From: Desulfovibrio sp. Fe33
GTDB taxonomy: Bacteria > Desulfobacterota > Desulfovibrionia > Desulfovibrionales > Desulfovibrionaceae
Direction of reading: 5' to 3'
NCBI RefSeq assembly: GCF_028532725.1
Contig: NZ_JAQKGU010000001.1
Span: forward strand, 248,001 to 312,000
DNA length: 64,000 bases
Shown here: piece after piece, positions 44,028 to 54,362 of the stretch
Layout: every line of letters starts with the position of its first letter
Numbering within the stretch: the stretch's first letter is position 1
Notes under the pieces: model-generated
Told to the model about the DNA's origin: nothing
The model's database searches: none
Seen by the model: only the letters and a program-made list of their open reading frames with translations
Made by a program: the position numbers and the translations under genes

Positions 44028-45191
44028 CTACAGGCTGAGCAGGGCTTCGGAGGGCTCCACCTTGGAAGCCTTCCATGCGGGGATGAGGGCCGCGGTCACG
44101 GACAGGCAGGCGATGACGCCGCAGACGCCGCCGTATCGCAGCCAGTTGAAGGCGACGTCCGCGCCGGCGGCCACGTCCAGGACATCCAATATGCGGAAGG
44201 AGACGGCATAGCCTGCCGCATAGCCCACGGCTCCGGCCAGCACGCCTATGAAAAACGCCTCCACGCAGAAGATGGCGAACACCTGCCCCCGGGAATAGCC
44301 GAGGGAGCGCAGGATGCCGATTTCCTTTTTCCGCTCGTTTACGGCGGACAGCATGGAAATGCCGACCATGGCCGAAGCCGTCAGGAGGATGACGAGGCTG
44401 ACGATCATGGCGAGGTCCTTGACGAAGGTGACGGAATACATGCGCTGCTTGACCACGCTCTGAAGGGCTGTGACGCGCATCTCCGGCAGGGCTTCCCGTA
44501 TCTGGGCGACGATGTCTTCGATGGGGCAGCCGGAGCAGAGAGCGGACACCTCCACGAAATGGATGCGGTTTGGCGCGTCCATGGTTCGCTGCAACGAGGC
44601 GAGGTCCGTGATGAGCATCTTGTCGTCGTCGTCGCCGGTCTGGTGCAGTATGCCGGTGACCGTATAGGCGTCGCCGCCGAGTTGCACCGCGTCGCCGATG
44701 CCGAGTCCCAGCCGGGAAGCCGCCACCGAACCCGCGATCAGGTCCCTTTCCGCCTTGGGATACGTTCCGTCGAGCGCCCAATAGCTCTTTATGCCGAGTT
44801 CGTCCCGCCAATGAACGCCCACGACGCCGACGCGGTGGCCGCGGATTGCCGTTGAGGTGATGAACTTGGGGGCGACCGCCGCTATGCGGTCCTTGAGGCC
44901 GATGGACCGGACGGCTTCAACCGTTTCCGCGCCCGACAGGGAATGTTCTCCCATGTTCATGGCGCCCAAGGTGAAGCCGCCGTAGGAAACGGCCAGCGTT
45001 TCCTCCTTGGGGGCCACGAGGATGTTCGCGCCATAGGCCGTCAGTTTCTTTTCCAGGCTGTCGCCGATGACGCGCGAAACGTCGTCCAGGGAGACCACGC
45101 TCATCACGCCCAGGGTGAACACGAGCGTCAGCAGCCCGGTCCGCCATGGTTTGCGCCGTGAATTCCGCAGGGGAATGGTCAGTATGTTCAT
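44028..45191 (-). CDS. FtsX/MacB-like ABC permease
   Basis: 387 residues: one N-terminal membrane helix (about 19-37), a periplasmic MacB-PCD-like domain of about 210 residues, and three C-terminal helices (near 265-290, 310-335, 350-375) ending in IPAWKASKVEPSEALLSL, typical of FtsX-family permeases. The periplasmic domain contains SALCSGCP, a Cys-x2-Cys not usual in MacB, possibly metal- or thiol-active. TAGGAGCGGCC precedes the ATG, nine bases after the DUF2318 gene's stop. Confidence 0.9.
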   Translation of the reverse strand: MNILTIPLRNSRRKPWRTGLLTLVFTLGVMSVVSLDDVSRVIGDSLEKKLTAYGANILVAPKEETLAVSYGGFTLGAMNMGEHSLSGAETVEAVRSIGLKDRIAAVAPKFITSTAIRGHRVGVVGVHWRDELGIKSYWALDGTYPKAERDLIAGSVAASRLGLGIGDAVQLGGDAYTVTGILHQTGDDDDKMLITDLASLQRTMDAPNRIHFVEVSALCSGCPIEDIVAQIREALPEMRVTALQSVVKQRMYSVTFVKDLAMIVSLVILLTASAMVGISMLSAVNERKKEIGILRSLGYSRGQVFAIFCVEAFFIGVLAGAVGYAAGYAVSFRILDVLDVAAGADVAFNWLRYGGVCGVIACLSVTAALIPAWKASKVEPSEALLSL

Positions 45192-45199
45192 GGCCGCTC

Positions 45200-45673
45200 C
45201 TAGAAGAACCGCGCGCCGGACAGGATGTCCGCCGTTTGGATGCGCACGAAGGCGTCATCCCGGGTCCGTTTCAGCGGAGCCGGGTTGCAGCCGCCTTCGA
45301 CCACGTTTATGCGGCTTGAGTGAAAGCGCATACCGCAGTTGTTGCACCGCACGAATTCGCCGACGAGGCTGTAGCCCTTGCGGGACTCGTAGCAGACGTC
45401 GCAGGCGTCGAAGGCCGCCCTGATCTCCCCGTCGTTGCTTTGCAGCAGGAAGAACCGGATGTCCTTGCCGTTGTCGGCGAGCTTGTAATAGTGGATGTCG
45501 CCGTCATCTACCTTGTCGACGGGGATGACGACGGCTCCTTCTTTGGGGGTGACGGTTTCGTAGCCGTCGCCGAACAGGTTGAAGGCCATGGAGTTGGTGG
45601 AAGTCCAAAGGACTGCGGCCGTGACGACGGCCAGACAAAAAGCGATATTTCGAGTGAATCGGTAAAGTTGCAT
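45200..45673 (-). CDS. DUF2318 domain protein, probable metal-binding exported protein
   Basis: 157 residues with an N-terminal signal or anchor segment (about 10-30). The domain has FDACDVCYESRKGYSL and FVRCNNCGMRFHSSRI, then GGCNPAPLK: two Cys-x2-Cys pairs and a further Cys, the DUF2318 pattern. DUF2318 proteins occur with FtsX-type permeases and a LolD-like ATPase in FTR1/P19 iron uptake clusters of Campylobacter and E. coli, but no FTR1 or P19 gene is present here. GAGGAGATACA precedes the ATG. Confidence 0.85.
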   Translation of the reverse strand: MQLYRFTRNIAFCLAVVTAAVLWTSTNSMAFNLFGDGYETVTPKEGAVVIPVDKVDDGDIHYYKLADNGKDIRFFLLQSNDGEIRAAFDACDVCYESRKGYSLVGEFVRCNNCGMRFHSSRINVVEGGCNPAPLKRTRDDAFVRIQTADILSGARFF

Positions 45674-45817
45674 TGTATCTCCTCGCGTGACTGCGCGGCG
45701 CAATGCCTGCGCAAAGCGGTCTATCCCAATGGGGAATATCGAGTTTCCCGGCTTGTTCGGACGGGAAACGGGCAAATGGATCGGAAAGGGAAGTACGGGC
45801 GTCGGGACGCGGGGAGT

Positions 45818-46276
45818 CTAAATTCTAAAGGACATGGTGCGAAGGAAAAGGCCGTGCCGCGGCGAGGGACCGCTTCGCGCAAGCCTTATGCCAATCAGGC
45901 TGGGCAGAGGGGCCGCCCTGCGGCCGGTCCAGGCGTCATCGGCCCGGTGGAGGGCGACGAGCTGTTTTGCCGTGGGGGCGGGAGCGTGCCGCGCCGCATC
46001 GGCAAGCGGCGTTCCGGGGACATGCGAGCAGATGCAGTCCGCATCGACGGCGGCCTGGGCCGGAGAAGGCGCGGGGCAACAGGACCCGCTCGGAACCGAG
46101 GTTTTCCCATGCATCGGCATGGGGTGAGGCGAATCTTTTTGGGCGCAGTGGGCGCATCCGGCCTGCCCGGAGCAAGCCGCGTCCCCGAACGGGACGGTCT
46201 TCGCAAACGCGGCGGGATGAATGAACAGGCCCGCAACGAGGAGAATGCATAACGCCGTTTTCAGAACGATTCGCAT
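45818..46276 (-). CDS. Small exported Cys/His-rich protein
   Basis: 152 residues. A signal peptide (hydrophobic to about residue 22, cleavage near AFA-KT) precedes Cys- and His-rich segments: ACSGQAGCAHCAQKD, HPMPMHGK, SGSCCPAP and DADCICSHVPG. These resemble exported metal-binding proteins, but no family is recognised. The C-terminal half is basic and low in cysteine. It is the first of four co-oriented genes ending in the ABC ATPase and may bind the metal handled by that system. The ribosome site is weak, so the start is uncertain. Confidence 0.6.
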   Translation of the reverse strand: MRIVLKTALCILLVAGLFIHPAAFAKTVPFGDAACSGQAGCAHCAQKDSPHPMPMHGKTSVPSGSCCPAPSPAQAAVDADCICSHVPGTPLADAARHAPAPTAKQLVALHRADDAWTGRRAAPLPSLIGIRLARSGPSPRHGLFLRTMSFRI

Positions 46277-46430
46277 TACTGCTTTCTATATTCTCCCGCC
46301 CGGAAAGTCAAAAAAGTGGACTTGTGAGGTCTGGAATAAGAAAACACTTTGGATTTATTGTTTTTAATTCATTTTTCATGGGGCTAGCCGCCGCGCGGGT
46401 TACGCCAGTTTTTTCAGTAGGCGCGGAAAC

Positions 46431-46459
46431 AAAAAAGAGGCCGGATTTCTCCGGCCTCC
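46431..46459 (-). terminator. Rho-independent terminator of folD
   Basis: Leftwards, GAGGCCGG pairs with CCGGCCTC across a six-base loop and six T residues follow (46431-46436). Confidence 0.92.
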
Positions 46460-46486
46460 TGCGATCGAATATGAAGCGGGGTGCGG

Positions 46487-47347
46487 TTATTCCGCGCCCA
46501 CGTGCATTTTGAAGGCTTCGAGGGTGTTGACCATGAGCTGGGCGATGGTCATGGGGCCGACGCCGCCCGGGACCGGGGTGATGGCGTGGACCTTGTCCTT
46601 GAGGCCCTCGAAGTCGCAGTCGCCCGCGAGTCCCTCGTCGGTGCGGTTGATGCCCACGTCGACGACGACCGCGCCTTCCTTGACCATGTCGGCGGTGACG
46701 AAGTTGGGTTGGCCGATGGCGGCGAAGACGTAGTCGGCTTCGAGGCATTCGGCCTTGAGGTTGGCGGTGCGGGAGTGGCACAGGGTCACGGTGGCGTTGG
46801 CGCAGGGGCCGCTCTGGGAGAGCATCATCGCCAGGGGCTTGCCCACGATGTTGGAGCGGCCGATGACCACGGCCTTCTTGCAGGCGGGATCGAGGCCGTA
46901 GCGTTTGAGCAGGTTGATGACGCCGGCCGGGGTGCAGGGCTTGAAGCCGGGCAGGCCCAGGGACATCTTGCCCACGTTGACAGGGTGGAAGCCGTCCACG
47001 TCTTTGTCCGGGTCGATGAGGTCGAGAATTTTCTGGGAATCCAGTCCCTTGGGTAGGGGCAGCTGGACCAGGATGCCGTCCACGGTGACGTCGCGGTTGA
47101 GTTCCTGGATAAGGCCTTCCAGCTCATGCTGGCTGGCCGTTTCGAGCCGATGGGGAATGGACCGGATGCCGCAGTCCGCGCAGGCGCGTTCCTTGTTGCG
47201 GACGTAGACCTGGCTGGCCGGGTCTTCGCCCACCAGCACCACGGCCAGTCCGGGTTTGCGGCCGTACTTGGCCTCAAGCTTGTCAACCTCTTCCCTGATT
47301 TCGGCGCGAATGGTCGCGGCCGTTTCCTTTCCGTCAAGCAGAATCAT
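46487..47347 (-). CDS. folD: Bifunctional methylenetetrahydrofolate dehydrogenase/cyclohydrolase
   Basis: 286 residues. Y48 and K52 ([10 protein letters not shown]) are the catalytic pair; [15 protein letters not shown] and [17 protein letters not shown] are the folate- and NADP-binding segments, and [16 protein letters not shown] is the C-terminal signature. It interconverts methylene-, methenyl- and formyl-tetrahydrofolate in the cytoplasm. GAGAGAGA precedes the ATG. It lies downstream of eno on the same strand but a hairpin separates them. Confidence 0.96.
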   Translation of the reverse strand: MILLDGKETAATIRAEIREEVDKLEAKYGRKPGLAVVLVGEDPASQVYVRNKERACADCGIRSIPHRLETASQHELEGLIQELNRDVTVDGILVQLPLPKGLDSQKILDLIDPDKDVDGFHPVNVGKMSLGLPGFKPCTPAGVINLLKRYGLDPACKKAVVIGRSNIVGKPLAMMLSQSGPCANATVTLCHSRTANLKAECLEADYVFAAIGQPNFVTADMVKEGAVVVDVGINRTDEGLAGDCDFEGLKDKVHAITPVPGGVGPMTIAQLMVNTLEAFKMHVGAE

Positions 47348-47531
47348 GTCTCTCTCCGCGTTTGAAATATTGGAATGCCGTACTAGCGCTGGTCGCTACG
47401 TAGAGAAAAAGGGCGCGGAAGGCAAGCCGCGGGCATGATATTCCCAAGCAGCCGGGCCGGGGTGCGGGCCGGCTTCGCATTGAAGCGTCGGCGAAAAAAC
47501 AGGAAAGGCGGGCGGATGAGGGCGCAGGAAA

Positions 47532-47573
47532 GGGAAGAGGGAAAGCCTTGTTGAAAAGGACTTCCCTCTTCCC
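47532..47573 (-). terminator. Stem-loop between eno and folD
   Basis: GGGAAGAGGGAA (47532-47543) pairs perfectly with TTCCCTCTTCCC (47562-47573); the loop itself contains CCTT/AAAAGG that can pair further. It is of the same style as the large hairpin at 6348-6400. It lies just after the eno stop and probably reduces read-through into folD; there is no strong T-run. Confidence 0.6.
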
Positions 47574-47593
47574 CTCGTGTATCTGTCGGACGT

Positions 47594-49120
<1,527 letters not shown>

Positions 49121-52100
49121 CTATTTCGCTGCGCTCCCGGGGGCCAGCCGGACAAGACGGGGCGTGCACAGGAACCGCGTGCTCAGGTCTTTCAACTGCC
49201 GGTTGGATCGGATGCCCGAAACCACGACCACATAGGCGTCGCCCTCGGGCTGGTAGGTCACTTCGCAGCCCTTGAGCAGGGTTGCATACTTGGCGTTGTA
49301 GTGGCGAACGGCCCGTCTGGCGTTCTCCTCGGATACAAAGGTGTCCGCGACCAGCGCCGTGCCGGGGGGCAGCATTTTCTGCGCCGGTTTGGCCGGGGCC
49401 GATGCCGTTTCCTTCCCAGGGGAAGCTGTTTTTGACGCGGACAGGGGGGCGGAAGGTCTTTCTCCGCCGTCTTCGGGCGCATGGGCCGGGCTGTCGATTT
49501 CGGCTTTCCGGGCGGCGTGCTCCGGTTCCGGTTCGTCCAGCTTGAGAACGCCCCGTTCGGCTCCGCCTTGGGCAATTCCATCGTGCATGGGGGAATCGAG
49601 ATCAGCAAAAGAGGTGAACATCTGGATGTCGTCCCCCAGGCGGAGTGAGTTCTCGAATTTCTCCCGGAGCACGGCCACGGTCTTGTCCTCGCCGTAAAAG
49701 AGGTAGTTGCCCCGCAGGCTCTCTCCCGCTTCGGATACGGTCAGGGTCGTTGTCGTTCCCACGAACTTCCGGTCGGACAGGAAGTCGTCCTTTACGCGAA
49801 GGGTGTAGGTGCCGGGCATGATGTCGTCGATGATGAAGAAGCCGTCCTGTTCCGTCCACGTGGAGCCGACCACCGTGCCGTCCTTGTCCAGAAGCTCGAC
49901 GGGCGTCATGGGCTTGCCCCGGGCCTCGTCATCCTGGAGTAGATAGACGTAACCGTCCGCGTCGCCCGTCGCGTGCAGCGGAAATTCCAGGTCGTAGATT
50001 TTCCCCTTGCGCGGGAAGATGGCCGTTCCGGACCGGGAGGAGAGGCTGATGTCGCGGATCGAGTCCTGCTCCACCGAAACGTCCGTGCTCTGCAAGGGCG
50101 GGAGGTAGGTGAACAGGGCACGCCCGTTCTCGTTCGTGACCGCCTTGCGGTGGGATTGGTCCGCGCTCAGGACGACGTCCTTCACGGGCTCGTCCCCCTC
50201 GTCGAACGTCTCGTTGTAGTTCCTGTCGTTGTAGACCAGGCAGGAAGCGCCGCTGTAGTTCGCGCCGCCGCGGGAAAGCTTGGGCAGGAACGTGTCGGGA
50301 TCGAAGTCGATGCTCATGGACACGCCCGCGAAGACGGAGAAGGAGTCGTCGTCCGACCAGGTGTTCTGGATGTACGGGGTGAGATTGCCCACGATGTAGC
50401 TCCAGGTGTTGCTGACCGAAAAACGGTGCGAGTCGACCAGGTATTTGCTCAAGGTCAGCGAGGTCGTCAATTTTTTGGACAGCCGGAGGGTGCCCGATGC
50501 GGTGAAGTTGCGGACATACGCCCCCTCTTCCTTGTTCAGGCCGTAGTCCGCGCTGGCCCGCAGCGTCGCGGTGTCCGTGCCGGTGTAAAAAGTGGAGGAG
50601 CCGTAAAGAAAGGGGTCCTCGTCGCTGAGCTTCTTTTCGTAGGCGCGGCCTGAAAGGTTGGTGCTGAACTGGCCGTAATCGCCGAAGAAGGACATGTTGC
50701 CGCCCAGGGTATAGTAGGAGGATTCCCGCTCTCCCTCACCGACCGTGGTGGTCCGGCCCATATTGCCGCCATAGGAGATGGACAGGGTCTCGAAGGGCGT
50801 GGCGCTGTCGCTGATCTGAGCCGTGAAATCGTTCTTGGTGGCGTTTTCCTCCCAGTTGGCGGAGGACTGGACCAGGCCCGCGACGGTGTAGTTCGTCCCG
50901 CTCTCCATGCTGCCCCGCAGGCTGCCCTTGCCCACCACGGAGCCGTAGGTGGAGTAGCCCACGTCCATTTGTCCCAGCACGGCGTCATAGCCGCCGCTCA
51001 ATCCCAGGGAGCCCACAGTCCGGTCCCGCCTTCGATACGTGTCGCGGGTCAGGCCGCTTCGCAGCTCCATTCCCTTGCCCAGGCCCACGCGGACGCCGGC
51101 CTTGCCCCGGACGGTGCCTTCCAGGTCCTGCTCCACGGGAATGACCCTGCTGTTCTCCTCGGCGAAGACTCCCTTGCCCTGCTGGGAAATGGAGGCGTCG
51201 TAGACCACCTGGCCGGGTTTGACCGACGCGCCCACCGTGACCACGTCCTCGCGTTCCTCCTGCTGGCCTTCGGTGCCGTACAGTTTCAGCTTGAATCTGT
51301 TGACCCCGTGGAACAGCGGGACATCCCGGAACAGATAGGTGCCGTCGGAACCGATGGTCTGAAACCCGATGAGCTGATTGTTGCGGTATAGCTCCACATC
51401 CCATCCGGGCAGCGCCTTGCCCGTGACGGTGCGCGTGTCGTAGGACGACGAGGAGCTTCCTATTTCGGTGTTGGAAACGCGCAGGCCGCGCTCCAGCGTG
51501 CCGCCGGAGCCCAGGGGAGTGGAGGAGGGCACGATGTCGCCGGCCGTCACCTTGGTAAGATAGGGGTTTTGCCGCAGCAGCCGTTCGGCGGTCAGCGAGA
51601 AGTCCTTGAATTGGAGTCCGTCGTCCTTGCCGCCCAGATCCTGGGATACGGAGCCGTACAACGCCGTGGACATGTACAGCAGGTCCCCCCGGAAGAGCCC
51701 GGCCATGGAGAGCGAGGAATCCTCCTTGCCGTCCCGGTTGGAGTAGCCGCTGCTGATCTTGGCGTCCAGCCTGGGCAGGGCTACGGCCGCGTAATCCAGG
51801 TCCTGCAAGGGATAACGCAATCCCTGCTTCGCCCTGTTCATCCGCAGCTTGTCCCGGCGCAGCTTCATGAGCTCCATGGGCAGGTATTCGCCGGGGATGA
51901 CGTACAGTATCATCGTGTGCAGGTCGATGTTCAGTTTGACGGGGAAGAGCGAAGAGAACGTCTCGGCGCTTATGAATATTTCGTCCGCGCTCGTGAAATA
52001 GGAATTCTGGGGCAGGGTCCGCGCCGCCCCGCGGTTGCGCACCTCGCCGGTGGCCGACGACAAGCTGAACTCGCGGTCCTCGCTGATGTACCAGCCCCGG

Positions 52101-52777
52101 GCTCCCTCGCCGTCCACCGTGATGGGGAAACCGAGCACGCCGCACAGTTCCCCCAGGGGGACATACACTTCCGAACCGCGTCCCTGACAGAAAAGGCCCT
52201 GATAAAGGAGCTGGCGGCGGAGATAGACGTCGAGGATGATGTCCTCGCCGGTGAGCACGAACGGTTCGGGAAGCGCCGAGTCGTCCGGCACGGCCGAAGG
52301 GCGCGTCTGCGGTTCCGCCGCGGGTTCCGCAGGGGGGCGGGCCGGTGGAGCATCCGGAACGGGCGGGACGGCTTCGGGCAAGGCTGGGGCGATGGCCGCC
52401 GTGCGGGCCGGGGCCGACGATGCGCGGGTGGACGACGCCGGAGGCGCGCGCCGGACCGGCGCGGTTACGCGATTGGCGGCAGGCTGTTTCGTTTGGGGGA
52501 CGGGGATTGCCGTGGAGACGGGGGAAACTTCGGCGGAAACCGTTTGTTCAGGCACCTGGGCGTCCCCGACCTGCGCCGGGATTGCTTTTCCAGGGGGAGG
52601 GGAAACGGCCATTTTCCCCGTGTTGGAACGGTCTTCAACGTCCTGAACCGCCGCCACATTTTTTTGACTCTGGTCTTCCTGCCGTATGAGGTGGTTTGCC
52701 AGTATGCCGACAGCAACGGCAAAGAGCAGCGTAGCGCCGCCTTTTGCCAATAAGGGCAGTATCTTGCTTGTCTTCAT
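49121..52777 (-). CDS. Large outer-membrane usher-like protein with N-terminal anchor and SPOR-like C-terminus
   Basis: 1218 residues, longer than classical ushers (about 800-870). In order: membrane helix at 14-32; a Pro/Ala-rich spacer to about 145 (PPARPPAEPAAEP); an N-terminal domain (VLTGEDIILDVYLRRQLL, EVYVPLGELCGVLGFPI); an usher barrel (about 310-880; GWDVELYRNNQLIGFQTIG, YLFRDVPLFHGVNRFKLKLYG); repeated beta domains like carboxypeptidase-regulatory folds (DRNYNETFDEGDEPVKDV; GFFIIDDIMPGTYTLRV); and a C-terminal SPOR-like repeat (TFVSEENARRAVRHY, VVVVSGIRSNRQLKDL). It would secrete and assemble the DUF4402-like pilins. The ATG follows a TTG by one codon; the ribosome site is weak. Confidence 0.82.
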   Translation of the reverse strand: MKTSKILPLLAKGGATLLFAVAVGILANHLIRQEDQSQKNVAAVQDVEDRSNTGKMAVSPPPGKAIPAQVGDAQVPEQTVSAEVSPVSTAIPVPQTKQPAANRVTAPVRRAPPASSTRASSAPARTAAIAPALPEAVPPVPDAPPARPPAEPAAEPQTRPSAVPDDSALPEPFVLTGEDIILDVYLRRQLLYQGLFCQGRGSEVYVPLGELCGVLGFPITVDGEGARGWYISEDREFSLSSATGEVRNRGAARTLPQNSYFTSADEIFISAETFSSLFPVKLNIDLHTMILYVIPGEYLPMELMKLRRDKLRMNRAKQGLRYPLQDLDYAAVALPRLDAKISSGYSNRDGKEDSSLSMAGLFRGDLLYMSTALYGSVSQDLGGKDDGLQFKDFSLTAERLLRQNPYLTKVTAGDIVPSSTPLGSGGTLERGLRVSNTEIGSSSSSYDTRTVTGKALPGWDVELYRNNQLIGFQTIGSDGTYLFRDVPLFHGVNRFKLKLYGTEGQQEEREDVVTVGASVKPGQVVYDASISQQGKGVFAEENSRVIPVEQDLEGTVRGKAGVRVGLGKGMELRSGLTRDTYRRRDRTVGSLGLSGGYDAVLGQMDVGYSTYGSVVGKGSLRGSMESGTNYTVAGLVQSSANWEENATKNDFTAQISDSATPFETLSISYGGNMGRTTTVGEGERESSYYTLGGNMSFFGDYGQFSTNLSGRAYEKKLSDEDPFLYGSSTFYTGTDTATLRASADYGLNKEEGAYVRNFTASGTLRLSKKLTTSLTLSKYLVDSHRFSVSNTWSYIVGNLTPYIQNTWSDDDSFSVFAGVSMSIDFDPDTFLPKLSRGGANYSGASCLVYNDRNYNETFDEGDEPVKDVVLSADQSHRKAVTNENGRALFTYLPPLQSTDVSVEQDSIRDISLSSRSGTAIFPRKGKIYDLEFPLHATGDADGYVYLLQDDEARGKPMTPVELLDKDGTVVGSTWTEQDGFFIIDDIMPGTYTLRVKDDFLSDRKFVGTTTTLTVSEAGESLRGNYLFYGEDKTVAVLREKFENSLRLGDDIQMFTSFADLDSPMHDGIAQGGAERGVLKLDEPEPEHAARKAEIDSPAHAPEDGGERPSAPLSASKTASPGKETASAPAKPAQKMLPPGTALVADTFVSEENARRAVRHYNAKYATLLKGCEVTYQPEGDAYVVVVSGIRSNRQLKDLSTRFLCTPRLVRLAPGSAAK

Positions 52778-52922
52778 CAAATTCAGGCACCACAGTCGAT
52801 CGAACGTAGAAAACGCAACATGAACAGGAAGTGGAGTATGAGCGCTTGTTCAAAGCAAAATACGAGCCATTGATCCGTCCATCGGATTCAGGCGGGAATG
52901 GCGAGGATATGCGCAAGTCAGG

Positions 52923-52959
52923 AAAAAGGCCCTCGCCCACCCCCTGTGCGCGAAGGCCT
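52923..52959 (-). terminator. Partial terminator between the chaperone and usher genes
   Basis: Leftwards, AGGCCTTCGC pairs with GCGAGGGCCT (one mismatch) across about 12 bases and is followed by five T residues (52923-52927). It may lower transcription of the usher relative to pilins and chaperone. Confidence 0.6.
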
Positions 52960-53003
52960 GAACCTCATTCTCCGTTGTATTCCGACGGTTGTCCTGCCGC
53001 CGG

Positions 53004-53840
53004 TCAGGGAAGTTGGACGGAAAATTCTTTGCTGTCGATGACGGTTTGCGTCGCATCCTTGTAATTCCGGAGCTCCACGAGAATCCGTCCGCCCCTGAAC
53101 TCCGGGTCGGAGATGGGCAGGGTGAGGGTCCGGGCGGCCAGCGGGAAATAGGTGACCGTGCGATCCTTGTGCGCGATCAGCTCCTTGCGGCCGTTGGCGA
53201 CCCGGAAGACCGACGTTTCCACGAAGCTGGACCTGTTGCCGGTTCGGTTGAGCCGGAGGTCCAGGTATGCCTTGCCGTCCTTCCGCCGGACCGCGCGGAC
53301 GGCCGACACCGCAGTCTGTACGGAGGGGGAGCCCTGATAGATGATTACGGGTATGCGCATTCCCACCTTCACGTCGACGACCATGCTGGAGCCCTTGGGG
53401 GCCAGGGAGGCCGCGTGATCGAGTTTCGGGGCGACGGATTCCGGCGTGTCCAGGGGGCTGACGCTGATGTAGCTCATGTATTCCCCTTCCGGAAGGTTCG
53501 GCGGCTTGCGGACGGCGATGCGCACGGCCTGTTTGCCGCCGGGCTGGAGCCTCGCGGTGCGGGGCGAAAAACGCAGCATGGAGCGGGTGAGCGCCTCCCG
53601 TTTCGTCAGGGTGGTCGGTTCGTAAAGGGAGCCGTCCTCCTGCATCCTCAAAGGCACGGTGGAGATATTGTATATGATGGGTTCTGCGGATGACTGGTTG
53701 AGGATGGTCAGGGCCGCGTATCGCTGGCCGTCCGGAACCACGATGCGCAGGGGGTCGAGCATGATTCCGTTGGCCAGGGCCGGGGCGCACAGGGCGAGCG
53801 CGAGCAGGAGGGGGAGACATATCCGGTTGAGTAGGTGCAT
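53004..53840 (-). CDS. PapD-like periplasmic pilus chaperone
   Basis: 278 residues with a signal peptide (LLLALALCAPALA-NG, cleavage near residue 23). Two immunoglobulin-like domains follow: ALTILNQSSAEPIIYNIS and LRFSPRTARLQPGGKQAVRIAV are the first-domain motifs, including the conserved Arg and the hydrophobic F1-G1 strand region, then VGMRIPVIIY. It would fold the pilins by donor-strand complementation and deliver them to the usher. It starts 21 bases after the minor pilin's stop. The distance to the usher gene (226 bases) holds a hairpin. Confidence 0.88.
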   Translation of the reverse strand: MHLLNRICLPLLLALALCAPALANGIMLDPLRIVVPDGQRYAALTILNQSSAEPIIYNISTVPLRMQEDGSLYEPTTLTKREALTRSMLRFSPRTARLQPGGKQAVRIAVRKPPNLPEGEYMSYISVSPLDTPESVAPKLDHAASLAPKGSSMVVDVKVGMRIPVIIYQGSPSVQTAVSAVRAVRRKDGKAYLDLRLNRTGNRSSFVETSVFRVANGRKELIAHKDRTVTYFPLAARTLTLPISDPEFRGGRILVELRNYKDATQTVIDSKEFSVQLP

Positions 53841-53861
53841 CAGGTGGCTCCTAGCGTGTCC

Positions 53862-54347
53862 TTATTTGGTTGTCACTTCGATGGTTACGGTGCCTTTCAA
53901 CTTCTTCCCATAGGCCGAGGCTCCGGTCAGCAGGACGCCGCCCACGTAGGCTTTTTGCCGATTGCCCTCGGTAAACGCCTGCACGGAGCTGTTCCTGTTC
54001 ATGCCGCTGATGGTGGCTCCCTGTTCACCTCCATCCTCGTCGTACAGGCGGACCACAATGGGAAATTCCAGGCTTATGGTCACGTCCCCGAAGTCGTAAA
54101 AGTAGAGGGTCGCCGTATGTCCGCCCGAGACGTCACAGTCGGATGCGGGCGAGCAGACGGGGAGCCTCGTCCCGTTTCCGTCCAGGACGATGGTCAACCT
54201 GTTGGCGCGGGGGATGACGTAGCCGAAGTTCATCCCCGGAGAGACGAGGATGCGCGGTTCGGCGCAGGCGGTGCCGTGAAGAAAGAAAAGAGAACTGGCC
54301 ACGCATATCGAAGCCGTTAGACGGATAAGCGTGGCCAGTTGTTTCAT
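53862..54347 (-). CDS. DUF4402-like minor pilin
   Basis: 161 residues with a signal peptide (cleavage near ACA-EP, residue 29). The mature protein is beta-rich: RILVSPGMNFGYVIP, SGGHTATLYFYDFGDVTISLEFP, and a terminal KLKGTVTIEVTTK, resembling DUF4402 domains, which usually end with a G-x-Y-x-G-x-x-T-V-x-V strand. Two cysteines (CSPASDC) could form a disulfide. It follows the major pilin by 15 bases and precedes the chaperone gene. A tip or adaptor role is inferred. Confidence 0.7.
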   Translation of the reverse strand: MKQLATLIRLTASICVASSLFFLHGTACAEPRILVSPGMNFGYVIPRANRLTIVLDGNGTRLPVCSPASDCDVSGGHTATLYFYDFGDVTISLEFPIVVRLYDEDGGEQGATISGMNRNSSVQAFTEGNRQKAYVGGVLLTGASAYGKKLKGTVTIEVTTK

Positions 54348-54362
54348 TGGTGGGGCCTAAGG

